Assembly (NCBI RefSeq): GCF_003427025.1
Contig: NZ_QVAI01000004.1
Span: 186,001-250,000, forward strand
Direction: 5' to 3'
DNA length: 64,000 bases
From: Jiangella endophytica
Lineage (GTDB): Bacteria > Actinomycetota > Actinomycetes > Jiangellales > Jiangellaceae
Shown here: in pieces, positions 54,730 through 64,000 of the stretch
Layout: every line of letters starts with the position of its first letter
How positions within the stretch are numbered: position 1 is the stretch's first letter
The notes under the pieces: model-generated
Seen by the model: the letters and a program-made list of their open reading frames with translations, nothing else
Databases searched by the model: none
Told to the model about the DNA's origin: nothing
Position numbers and translations under genes: made by a program

Positions 54730-56520
54730 GTGACGAACACGACTGGTAGCCCCGAGCACGACGACGCGGCGACGCCCGCCGCCGAGGTCGAGCCCACGGC
54801 CCCCGAGTCCCCGAGCGCCGCCGAACCGGCGCCGACGCCCGAAGCCGCCGCGGCTCCCGAGCCCGCGCCGGCCCCCGAAGCGGCGCCGGTCGATCTCGCG
54901 GCCGAGGCGGCACCGGAGGAACCGACGGCTGCGCCGGCGGAGCCCGAGCCAGCGGAGGCCGAAGCCGCTCCCGCGGAGCCCGAAGCCGCTCCCGCGGAGC
55001 CCGATGCAGCGCCGGCGGAGCCGGAGCCAGCGGAGGCCGAGGCAGCGCCCGCGGAGGCCGAAGCCGCTCCAGCGGAGCCCGAGGCAGCGCCCGCAGCCGC
55101 TGCGGAGGCGGCGAAGCCAGGGCCGCCGGCAGCCGCTCCCGCCGCCGCGACCGAGGCCGCGACTCAGCCGGAGACGGCCGTGGCCGAGGCGGCGCCGGAG
55201 CCCGTGGCCGAGGCGGCGCCCGCAGCGGAGCCGACCCCCGCACCCGCGGCTGAGCCGACGTCCGCGACTCCCGCCGAGGCCGCGCCGACCGTCGCGTCCA
55301 ACGAGTGGGGCCGCGTCGACGAGACCGGCGAGGTGTACGTCCGCACCGCCGAGGGCGAGCGGAGCATCGGCTCGTGGCAGGTCGGCAAGCCCGAGGAGGC
55401 GCTGGCCTTCTTCGTCCGCAAGTACGAGGACCTCGCCGTCCAGGTCGACCTGCTCGAGACCCGGCTGGAGTCCGGTGCCGCCGCGCCCGACGACACCGCC
55501 CAGGGCGTCTCCAAGGTGCGCGCGCAGCTGGCCGAGGCGCACGCCATCGGCGACCTCGCCGCGCTGTCGGGCCGGCTCGACGCGCTCGACGCCCGCATCG
55601 CCGAGCGGCGGGCCGAGCGCCGCGCCGCCCGGGCCCGGGCGCTCGACGAAGCGCGTGGCCGCAAGGAGCAGATCGCGAGCCAGGCCGAGACCATCGCCGA
55701 GGGCAACGACTGGCGCAACGGCGCCGACACCCTGCGGGGCCTGCTCGAGGAGTGGAAGTCGCTGCCGCGGCTCGACCGCGCCACCGACGACGAGCTGTGG
55801 CGCCGGTTCTCGTCGGCTCGCACGCACTACACCCGCCGGCGCAAGGCGCACTTCTCCGAGCTGGCCGAGCGCCGCGACGAGGCCCGCGTCGTCAAGGAGC
55901 GCATCCTCGCCGAGGCCGAGGAGATCTGCACGTCCACCGACTGGGGCCCGACGTCGCGGCGCTACCGCGAGCTGATGACGCAGTGGAAGGCCGCCGGGCC
56001 GGCGCCACGTGGCGTCGAGGACAGCCTGTGGAAGAGGTTCCGGGCCGCCCAGGACACCTTCTTCGGCGCCCGGACCTCGCACCAGTCCCAGCGCGACGAC
56101 GAGCAGCAGGCCAACCTCGTGGTGAAGGAGGGCATCCTCACCCAGGCCGAGGCGCTGCTGCCGATCACGGACTGGAAGGCGGCCCGCCAGCAGCTGCGCG
56201 TCCTGCAGGAGCGCTGGGAGGAGGCCGGCCACGTGCCGCGCGACGCGATGCGCTCGGTCGAGGGCCGCATGCGCCGGGTCGAGGACGCCATCCGCGAGGC
56301 CGAGCAGAACGAGTGGCAGCGGTCCAACCCCGAGGCGCGGGCCCGCGCGCAGGCGACCGTCACCCAGCTCGAGGCGTCGATCGCCGACCTCGAGCGGCAG
56401 GCCGCCAAGGCGCGCGAGACCGGCAACGAGCGCAAGCTGCGCGAGGCCGAGGAGGCCATCACGGCCCGCAAGTCGTGGCTCGAGCAGGCGCAGCAGGCGC
56501 TGGAGGAGTTCACCAGCTGA
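54730..56520 (+). CDS. DUF349 domain-containing protein with long Ala/Pro/Glu-rich N-terminus
   Basis: 596 aa, GTG start. The first ~190 residues are low complexity (repeats of PAEPEAAPAEPE type). The rest consists of three to four DUF349 helical repeats, each with a conserved Trp-Lys/Arg core (GNDWRNGADTLRGLLEEWKS, STDWGPTSRRYRELMTQWK, ITDWKAARQQLRVLQERWEEAG), ending in a coiled-coil (VTQLEASIADLERQAAKARE). Function is unproven. It is 16 bases after the cyclophilin gene and converges on relA, the usual actinobacterial neighbourhood. Confidence 0.9.
   Translation: MTNTTGSPEHDDAATPAAEVEPTAPESPSAAEPAPTPEAAAAPEPAPAPEAAPVDLAAEAAPEEPTAAPAEPEPAEAEAAPAEPEAAPAEPDAAPAEPEPAEAEAAPAEAEAAPAEPEAAPAAAAEAAKPGPPAAAPAAATEAATQPETAVAEAAPEPVAEAAPAAEPTPAPAAEPTSATPAEAAPTVASNEWGRVDETGEVYVRTAEGERSIGSWQVGKPEEALAFFVRKYEDLAVQVDLLETRLESGAAAPDDTAQGVSKVRAQLAEAHAIGDLAALSGRLDALDARIAERRAERRAARARALDEARGRKEQIASQAETIAEGNDWRNGADTLRGLLEEWKSLPRLDRATDDELWRRFSSARTHYTRRRKAHFSELAERRDEARVVKERILAEAEEICTSTDWGPTSRRYRELMTQWKAAGPAPRGVEDSLWKRFRAAQDTFFGARTSHQSQRDDEQQANLVVKEGILTQAEALLPITDWKAARQQLRVLQERWEEAGHVPRDAMRSVEGRMRRVEDAIREAEQNEWQRSNPEARARAQATVTQLEASIADLERQAAKARETGNERKLREAEEAITARKSWLEQAQQALEEFTS
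54945..55105 (+). repeat. Imperfect in-frame tandem repeats in the DUF349 gene
   Basis: Units near GAAGCCGCTCCCGCGGAGCC recur with small changes, encoding the E-A-A-P-A-E-P repeats. Such in-frame repeats are prone to length change between strains. Confidence 0.7.
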
Positions 56521-56542
56521 CCCGCCGCCCCGGCGCCGCCGC

Positions 56543-58873
<2,331 letters not shown>

Positions 58874-58972
58874 AACACAGTTTAGGGGGTCACTGTTCCC
58901 GGCGGGTAACTCAACGTCATCGCGCCCGGTGATCGTGCGTGGCGAATGATCAAGTCCGGCGCGAAGACCTGG

Positions 58973-59227
58973 TCAGGACGGCCGTGTGAGGAACCGGACC
59001 GCAGCGATCACCACGGCACACCCGGTGACGGCGACGAGCGTCAGGAACACCGCCAGCAGCACCCACGAGTCCTCGCCGACGCCGTCGCCCCACCAGCCGA
59101 ATCGCAGCCCCGCGTAGTACAGCGGGACGGCGACCACCGGCACGGCGAGCGCCCACCAGCGCCGGAGCGCGAGCGCAGCCAGTAGCGACAGGGCGAACGG
59201 CGCCAGGAACAGCGCCGCCGCCTCCAT
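58973..59227 (-). CDS. Small membrane protein of unknown function
   Basis: 84 aa with three hydrophobic segments (AALFLAPFALSLLAALAL, WALAVPVVAVPLYYAGLRF, SWVLLAVFLTLVAVTGCAVVIAA) and an acidic/Trp loop (GWWGDGVGEDS). It lies between apt and relA on the same strand, 8 bases after apt. No family is recognised; consistent coding-like composition and position support it as a real gene. Confidence 0.6.
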   Translation of the reverse strand: MEAAALFLAPFALSLLAALALRRWWALAVPVVAVPLYYAGLRFGWWGDGVGEDSWVLLAVFLTLVAVTGCAVVIAAVRFLTRPS

Positions 59228-59235
59228 CGACCTTC

Positions 59236-59781
59236 CTAGACCAGCAGCAGCGACTGGACGTTGACGTCGGGCAGCTTGTCGCGCCCGGAGAGGAAGCCCA
59301 GCTCCATGAGGATGCCGACCCCGACGACGTCGGCGCCGGCCCCGCGGACGAGGTCGACGGTCGCACGGACGGTGCCGCCGGTGGCGAGCACGTCGTCGAC
59401 GATCAGGACACGCTCGCCGGGCTTGAAGGCGTCGACGTGCACCTCGATGGTCGCCTGGCCGTACTCCAGCGAATAGCTGGCCGCCGAGGTCTTCCACGGC
59501 AGCTTGCCCTGCTTGCGGACCGGCACGAAGCCGGCGCCGAGCCGGTGCGCGACCGGCGCGCCGAGGATGAACCCGCGCGCCTCGATGCCCACGACGACGT
59601 CGACGTCCTCGCCGCCGACGGCGCCGAGCAGCTCGATCATCGTGTCGAACGCCGCGGGGTCGCGCAGCAGCGGCGTGATGTCCTTGAACACCACGCCCTG
59701 CTCCGGCCAGTCAGGGACGTCCCGGATGCGCGAGAGCAGCAGGTCGCGGTCGGAGTCGGCGATCGCCGGGGTTTTCGTCAC
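59236..59781 (-). CDS. apt: Adenine phosphoribosyltransferase
   Basis: 181 aa. DVPDWPEQGVVFKDITPLLRDP is the Apt N-terminus, GIEARGFILGAPVAHRLGAGFVPVRKQGKLP the middle, and VLIVDDVLATGGT the PRPP-binding motif. It salvages adenine to AMP. GTG start. In most actinomycetes secD and secF lie between yajC and apt; here only 26 bp separate the two genes. Confidence 0.96.
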   Translation of the reverse strand: MTKTPAIADSDRDLLLSRIRDVPDWPEQGVVFKDITPLLRDPAAFDTMIELLGAVGGEDVDVVVGIEARGFILGAPVAHRLGAGFVPVRKQGKLPWKTSAASYSLEYGQATIEVHVDAFKPGERVLIVDDVLATGGTVRATVDLVRGAGADVVGVGILMELGFLSGRDKLPDVNVQSLLLV

Positions 59782-59807
59782 GACGTCAGAGGGTAGCGCC
59801 GCCCGGT

Positions 59808-60212
59808 TCAGCGGACGTCGTCGCCGTTGGTGCGGTCGTCGGCCTTCGCCTGCGCCGGCTGGTGCGTCGGCGCGTCGTCGGCGATGTCGGCGGCCGAGTC
59901 GGCGACCGGGTCGGACGGCGCGGCGGTGGCCGGCTCCTCCGGCTGGATGACATTGGCGATGGCGCGGCGCACGTAGCGGTTGTGCACGCCCGGCGCCGTC
60001 TCGAGGACGACCTCGTCGTCGTCGATCTCGACGACCGTGGCCAGCAGGCCGGCCGTCGTCATGACCTTCGTCCCCGGCTGGACCGACTGCTGGAGCTCCG
60101 CCATCTGCCGCCGCTGCTTCTGCTGCGGCCGGATGAGCAGGAAGTAGAAGACAGCGATCAGCAGGATCGGGAGCAGCAGTGCTTCCATGATGTGGGCAAG
60201 CATCCTTTCCAC
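59808..60212 (-). CDS. yajC: Preprotein translocase accessory subunit YajC
   Basis: 134 aa. One transmembrane helix (LLLPILLIAVFYFLLIRPQQKQ) is followed by QPGTKVMTTAGLLATVVEIDDDEVVLETAPG, the conserved YajC cytoplasmic domain, and an acidic Ala-rich tail. YajC normally joins SecDF, whose genes are absent here. The GTG at 60212 is used; ATG codons 3 and 9 codons later are alternatives. Confidence 0.93.
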   Translation of the reverse strand: MERMLAHIMEALLLPILLIAVFYFLLIRPQQKQRRQMAELQQSVQPGTKVMTTAGLLATVVEIDDDEVVLETAPGVHNRYVRRAIANVIQPEEPATAAPSDPVADSAADIADDAPTHQPAQAKADDRTNGDDVR

Positions 60213-60299
60213 GGTGCCCCGAGGTGCAGGTGCCCGTGCGGCGGCCGGCGGTCCCGATGACCGCCGAAAGTACGAGTCTACCCGGGCCGCGTCCGGAGG

Positions 60300-61376
60300 C
60301 TACGCCCCGTCGGCGGCCGAGAACAGGTCGGGCTCGTCGAACCCGCGTCCGAACGCCGCCTGTGCGGGGACGCTCAGCCCGAGATGCGTCCACGCGGCCG
60401 GGGTCGCGACCCGTCCGCGCGGGGTGCGCGCGAGCAGCCCGGCCCGGACGAGGAACGGCTCGGCCACCTCCTCGACGGTCTCGCGCTCTTCTCCGACGGC
60501 GACGGCGAGCGTCCCCAGCCCGACCGGTCCCCCGCCGAAGCTCTTGCACAGCGCCGTCAGCACGGCGCGGTCGAGGCGGTCCAGCCCCAGCTCGTCGACG
60601 GCGAACACCTTGAGCGCCGCGCGGGCGACGTCGCCGCTGATGGTGCCGTCGCCGCGCACCTCGGCGAAGTCGCGCACGCGGCGCAGCAGCCGGTTCGCGA
60701 TACGTGGCGTGCCACGGGACCGGCCGGCGATCTCGCCGGAGCCGTCGCCCTTCAGCTCGACGTCGAGCAGGCCCGCCGAGCGGCGCAGCACGAGCTCGAG
60801 CTCGGCCGGCTCGTACAGCTCCAGGTGGCCGGTGAACCCGAATCGGTCGCGCAGCGGCCCCGGCAGCAGGCCGGTGCGCGTCGTGGCGCCGACCAGCGTG
60901 AAGTGCGGCAGGTCGAGTGGGATCGCGGTGGCCCCGGGGCCCTTGCCGACCACGACGTCGACCCGGAAGTCCTCCATCGCGGTGTAGAGCATCTCCTCGG
61001 CGGGCCGGGCCATGCGGTGGATCTCGTCGAAGAACAGCACGTCGCCCTCGTTGACCGAGGACAGGATGGCGGCGAGGTCGCCGGTGTGCTGGATGGCCGG
61101 GCCGCTGGTGATGCGCAGCGGCACGCCCATCTCGGCGGCGACGATCATCGCCAGCGTGGTCTTGCCGAGGCCGGGCGGGCCGGACAGCAGGATGTGGTCG
61201 GCGCTCCTCCCCCGGGCCCGCGCGGCGTCGAGGACGAGCGAGAGCTGCTCGCGCAGCCGCTCCTGCCCGACGAACTCGGCCAGCGTGCGCGGCCGCAGCG
61301 CCGCCTCGACGGTCCGCTCCTCCTGGTCGGCGTCGCCACCCACCAGCCGGTGCACGTGGTCGTCGGGAAGGCTCAT
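60300..61376 (-). CDS. ruvB: Holliday junction branch migration helicase RuvB
   Basis: 358 aa. Walker [10 protein letters not shown], Walker [10 protein letters not shown], sensor 1 [18 protein letters not shown] and the arginine-finger region are complete. The C-terminal winged helix ([20 protein letters not shown]) binds DNA. It forms hexameric motors on RuvA-bound junctions. The ATG overlaps the ruvA stop by 4 bp. Confidence 0.98.
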   Translation of the reverse strand: MSLPDDHVHRLVGGDADQEERTVEAALRPRTLAEFVGQERLREQLSLVLDAARARGRSADHILLSGPPGLGKTTLAMIVAAEMGVPLRITSGPAIQHTGDLAAILSSVNEGDVLFFDEIHRMARPAEEMLYTAMEDFRVDVVVGKGPGATAIPLDLPHFTLVGATTRTGLLPGPLRDRFGFTGHLELYEPAELELVLRRSAGLLDVELKGDGSGEIAGRSRGTPRIANRLLRRVRDFAEVRGDGTISGDVARAALKVFAVDELGLDRLDRAVLTALCKSFGGGPVGLGTLAVAVGEERETVEEVAEPFLVRAGLLARTPRGRVATPAAWTHLGLSVPAQAAFGRGFDEPDLFSAADGA

Positions 61377-61990
61377 GTCTTCGCCAGGGTACGCAGGGCC
61401 TTGCGCAGCAACACGGAGACGTCGTGGCCGGCGTCGCCGTTGACCTCGGCGGCGACGGCCTCGACGGCGCGGTCGGCCTCACGGACGGACCAGCCCAGGC
61501 CGAGCAGCGCCTCGTGCACCTGGCCCTGCCAGTCGGCGGTGCCCGGCGCCGGGCCGGACGGTACCGCCGTCAGCGACGGCCCCGTACCGGGCACGCCCAG
61601 CTTGTCCTTGAGCTCGATGACGATGCGCTGGGCGCCCTTCTTGCCGATGCCGGGCACCTTGGTCAGTGCGACGAGGTCTTCGGTGGCGACGGCGCGACGC
61701 AGGTCGTCGGGCGAGTGCACCGACAGCATGGCCTGCGCGAGCCGCGGCCCGACGCCGCTGGCGGTCTGCAGCAGCTCGAACACCGTCTTCTCGTCCTCGT
61801 CGGCGAAGCCGTACAGCGTCAACGACTCCTCGCGGACGACGAGGCTGGCGGCCAGCTGGGCGACCTCGCCGAGCCGCAGCGCCGACGTCGTGGACGGCGT
61901 GCAGTGCAGCGCCAGCCCGATGCCTCCGACGTCGACCACCGCCTCGGTCGGGCGGACCACCGTGACCTGGCCACGGACGTAAGCGATCAT
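61373..61990 (-). CDS. ruvA: Holliday junction DNA-binding protein RuvA
   Basis: 205 aa. [26 protein letters not shown] is the OB-fold domain [19 protein letters not shown] and [23 protein letters not shown] are the two HhH motifs; the C-terminal domain III ([26 protein letters not shown]) contacts RuvB. It overlaps ruvC (4 bp) upstream and ruvB downstream. Confidence 0.98.
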   Translation of the reverse strand: MIAYVRGQVTVVRPTEAVVDVGGIGLALHCTPSTTSALRLGEVAQLAASLVVREESLTLYGFADEDEKTVFELLQTASGVGPRLAQAMLSVHSPDDLRRAVATEDLVALTKVPGIGKKGAQRIVIELKDKLGVPGTGPSLTAVPSGPAPGTADWQGQVHEALLGLGWSVREADRAVEAVAAEVNGDAGHDVSVLLRKALRTLAKT

Positions 61991-62511
61991 CGTCGTCCCC
62001 TCCCCGCGGCGGCGGCCGCGGCCTGCAGCCGGTTCTGTGCCGAGCCGCGCCACACCTGGCAGATGGCCAGCGCCAGCGCGTCGCTGGCGTCGGCCGGCTT
62101 GGGGCGGGCGTCGAGCCGCAGCAACCGGGTCACCATGAACGCGACCTGTGCCTTGTCGGCCTTGCCGCTGCCGCTGACGGCGGCCTTCACCTCGCTCGGC
62201 GTATGGGTGACGACGGGGATGCCGCGGCGCGCGGCGACGAGCGTCGCCACGCCGCTGGCCTGCGCCGTCCCCATGACCGTGCGGACGTTGTGCTGGCTGA
62301 ACACCCGCTCGACGGCGACGGTGTCGGGCCGGTAGGCGGCGACCCACTCCTCGATGGCCGTCTCGATGGCCATCAGCCGGTGCCCGAGCTCGGCGTCGGC
62401 GGGCGTGCGGACGACGTCGACGGCGACGAGGCTCAGCGGTCGCCCGGGCGACCCCTCGACGACGCCGAGACCGCACCGCGTCAGCCCCGGATCGACCCCC
62501 AACACCCGCAT
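61987..62511 (-). CDS. ruvC: Holliday junction resolvase RuvC
   Basis: 174 aa from the ATG at 62511 ([18 protein letters not shown]); the longer GTG-side frame would add MFGEGCC, which is not family-like. Active-site acidic residues are in GVDPG, AVERVF and [11 protein letters not shown]. It resolves junctions migrated by RuvAB. Confidence 0.97.
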   Translation of the reverse strand: MRVLGVDPGLTRCGLGVVEGSPGRPLSLVAVDVVRTPADAELGHRLMAIETAIEEWVAAYRPDTVAVERVFSQHNVRTVMGTAQASGVATLVAARRGIPVVTHTPSEVKAAVSGSGKADKAQVAFMVTRLLRLDARPKPADASDALALAICQVWRGSAQNRLQAAAAAAGRGRR

Positions 62512-62586
62512 GCAGCACCCTTCACCGAACACCAGTTCGGTGCCGAGCCTAGCGGCCGCCTCGGCGGCGCCCGCGCAGGCGCGCCG

Positions 62587-63351
62587 TCAGCCGACCGCGG
62601 CCATGACGTCGTCGGAGACGTCGAAGTTGGCCCACACGTTCTGGACGTCGTCGCTGTCCTCGAGGGCGTCGATGAGCCGGAAGATCTTCCGGGCGCCGTC
62701 CTCGTCGAGCGGGACGCTGACCGACGGGACGAACGACGACTCGGCGGAGTCGTAGTCGAGGCCGGCCTGCTGGACCGCGGTGCGGACGGCGACGAGGTCG
62801 GTGGCCTCGCTGCGGATCTCGAACGCCTCGCCGAGGTCCTCGACCTCGTCCGCGCCGGCGTCGAGCACCGCCTCGAGCAGGTCGTCCTCGGTGAGCGTGC
62901 GCCCGCCCTCCTGGGCTGCCGGCACGACGACGACGCCCTTGCGGTCGAACATGTAGGAGACCGAGCCGGGGTCGGCCATGGAGCCGCCGTTGCGGGTCAT
63001 GGCGACCCGGACCTCGGACGCCGCGCGGTTGCGGTTGTCGGTGAGGCACTCGATGAGCACCGCGACGCCGTTGGGGCCGTAGCCCTCGTACATGATCGTC
63101 TGGTACTCGGCCCCGCCGCCCTCGGCGCCGGAGCCGCGCTTGACGGCGCGGTCGATGTTGTCGTTGGGGACCGACGACTTCTTGGCCTTCTGGATGGCGT
63201 CGTAGAGCGTCGGGTTGCCGGCGGGGTCGCCGCCGCCGGTGCGGGCCGCCACCTCGACGTTCTTGATCAGCTTGGCGAAGAGCTTTCCCCGCTTCGCGTC
63301 GACCAGGGCCTTCTTGTGCTTGGTGGTCGCCCACTTGGAGTGGCCGGACAT
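62587..63351 (-). CDS. YebC/PmpR-family protein (transcriptional/translational regulator)
   Basis: 254 aa. [25 protein letters not shown] is the hallmark N-terminus; [38 protein letters not shown] and [14 protein letters not shown] acidic helices follow. YebC proteins act at DNA or, as more recently shown, on ribosomes at polyproline-type stalls. Its place before ruvC is standard. Confidence 0.96.
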   Translation of the reverse strand: MSGHSKWATTKHKKALVDAKRGKLFAKLIKNVEVAARTGGGDPAGNPTLYDAIQKAKKSSVPNDNIDRAVKRGSGAEGGGAEYQTIMYEGYGPNGVAVLIECLTDNRNRAASEVRVAMTRNGGSMADPGSVSYMFDRKGVVVVPAAQEGGRTLTEDDLLEAVLDAGADEVEDLGEAFEIRSEATDLVAVRTAVQQAGLDYDSAESSFVPSVSVPLDEDGARKIFRLIDALEDSDDVQNVWANFDVSDDVMAAVG

Positions 63352-63357
63352 AAGGGG

Positions 63358-63969
63358 TCAAGCCTCCTTCACGATGTCGAGGAAGAGCGCGTGCACACGC
63401 GCGTCCGCGGTCAGTTCCGGGTGGAAGGACGTGGCCAGGAGCCGTCCCTGCCGGACCGCGACGATATTACCGGTGTTGCCCCCGTCGGCCGTTGCCACGC
63501 GGGCGAGGATGTCGACACCGTCGCCGACCTTCTCGACCCACGGCGCCCGGATGAACACCGCGTGGAACGCCGGGCCGGCGCCGAGTGCCGGGAAGTCGAG
63601 GTCGCCCTCGAAGGAGTCGACCTGGCGGCCGAACGCGTTGCGCCGCACCGTGATGTCCATGCCGCCGACGGTCTCCTGGCCGGCGACGCCGCCCTCGATG
63701 CGGTCGGCGAGCATGATCATGCCGGCGCACGATCCGTAGGCCGGCATGCCGCCGGCGACCCGCTTGCGCAGCGGCTCGAGCAGCCCGAACGTCCTGGCCA
63801 GCCGCCACATGGTGGTCGACTCGCCGCCGGGCAGCACGAGGGCGTCGACGGCGTCGAGCTCGGCCGGTGTGCGGACCGTCGTGCTCTGCGCGCCGACCTC
63901 GGCCAGCATGCGCTGGTGCTCGCGGACGTCGCCCTGCAGGGCGAGGACGCCCACGGTGGGCTGGGTCAC
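63358..63969 (-). CDS. pdxT: Pyridoxal 5'-phosphate synthase glutaminase subunit PdxT
   Basis: 203 aa, GTG start. [13 protein letters not shown] and [15 protein letters not shown] carry the glutamine-site motifs; [15 protein letters not shown] holds the nucleophile Cys; [10 protein letters not shown] has the catalytic His-Glu. It hands ammonia to PdxS, whose gene is expected just beyond the right edge. Confidence 0.97.
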   Translation of the reverse strand: MTQPTVGVLALQGDVREHQRMLAEVGAQSTTVRTPAELDAVDALVLPGGESTTMWRLARTFGLLEPLRKRVAGGMPAYGSCAGMIMLADRIEGGVAGQETVGGMDITVRRNAFGRQVDSFEGDLDFPALGAGPAFHAVFIRAPWVEKVGDGVDILARVATADGGNTGNIVAVRQGRLLATSFHPELTADARVHALFLDIVKEA

Positions 63970-64000
63970 GGTGCGCCTTTCGTTCGGGGGGTGCCGACCT

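Overview
The window looks like chromosomal DNA of a high-GC Gram-positive actinomycete. Most codons end in G or C, GTG starts are common, and genes often overlap by 4 bp (ATGA/GTGA). The housekeeping order is actinobacterial: pdxT-yebC-ruvC-ruvA-ruvB-yajC-apt-relA, then a DUF349 gene, a cyclophilin, MBL-hisS, aspS, rarA, and DUF948-DUF6167-alaS-ruvX-mltG. A genus close to Jiangella would fit, but that is an impression from gene content, not a demonstrated placement.

Layout. 1-4071 (minus) is mltG(partial)/ruvX/alaS and two small conserved genes. 4214-10561 is accessory: a YdeI-like/VOC pair with a divergent WYL regulator, a lipoprotein serine hydrolase co-transcribed with a two-component system, and a Gfo/Idh/MocA oxidoreductase. 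10565-45218 is a ~34 kb accessory island lying between rarA and aspS, which are usually close in actinomycetes. 45280-64000 returns to housekeeping genes (aspS, hisS, relA, apt, ruvABC, yebC, pdxT). Scattered among them are an intein-bearing Rv2578c-type radical SAM protein and an ECF42-type sigma factor operon.

The island is the most interesting part. It encodes six paralogous secreted beta-propeller proteins (four Sec, two Tat; three with a C-terminal V-S/T-G-P repeat domain). It also has an ABC importer without its own ATPase, two DegT-family aminotransferases, four amidohydrolase-2-like proteins, two DHDPS/NAL-family lyases and two NAD-dependent epimerases, plus one complex regulator with a substrate-binding-like N-terminus, a cyclase-like middle and a winged helix. 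Seven copies of a 19-bp palindrome with core CGGYCNNGVCCG sit in the promoter regions of nearly every island transcription unit, so the whole island looks like one regulon. Both aminotransferase units carry a matched pair of amidohydrolases: one with an intact metal site, and one that has lost both the HxH motif and the terminal Asp. The likely job is sensing, import and breakdown (or remodelling) of an amino-sugar- or amino-cyclitol-like compound; the substrate is unknown. The housekeeping genes rarA and thyX have become the last genes of island operons.

Inside the island lies a macrolide-resistance cassette: an ABC-F protein gene followed by erm. Between them is an 18-codon leader peptide with an R-P-R ('+x+') motif, typical of drug-induced ribosome stalling. 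Other notable elements are a long-stem palindromic repeat present twice (6265-6335 and 47161-47235), a 146-bp tandem repeat downstream of thyX, and the absence of secD/secF between yajC and apt. I saw no tRNA or rRNA genes, CRISPR arrays, transposases, integrases or prophage genes.
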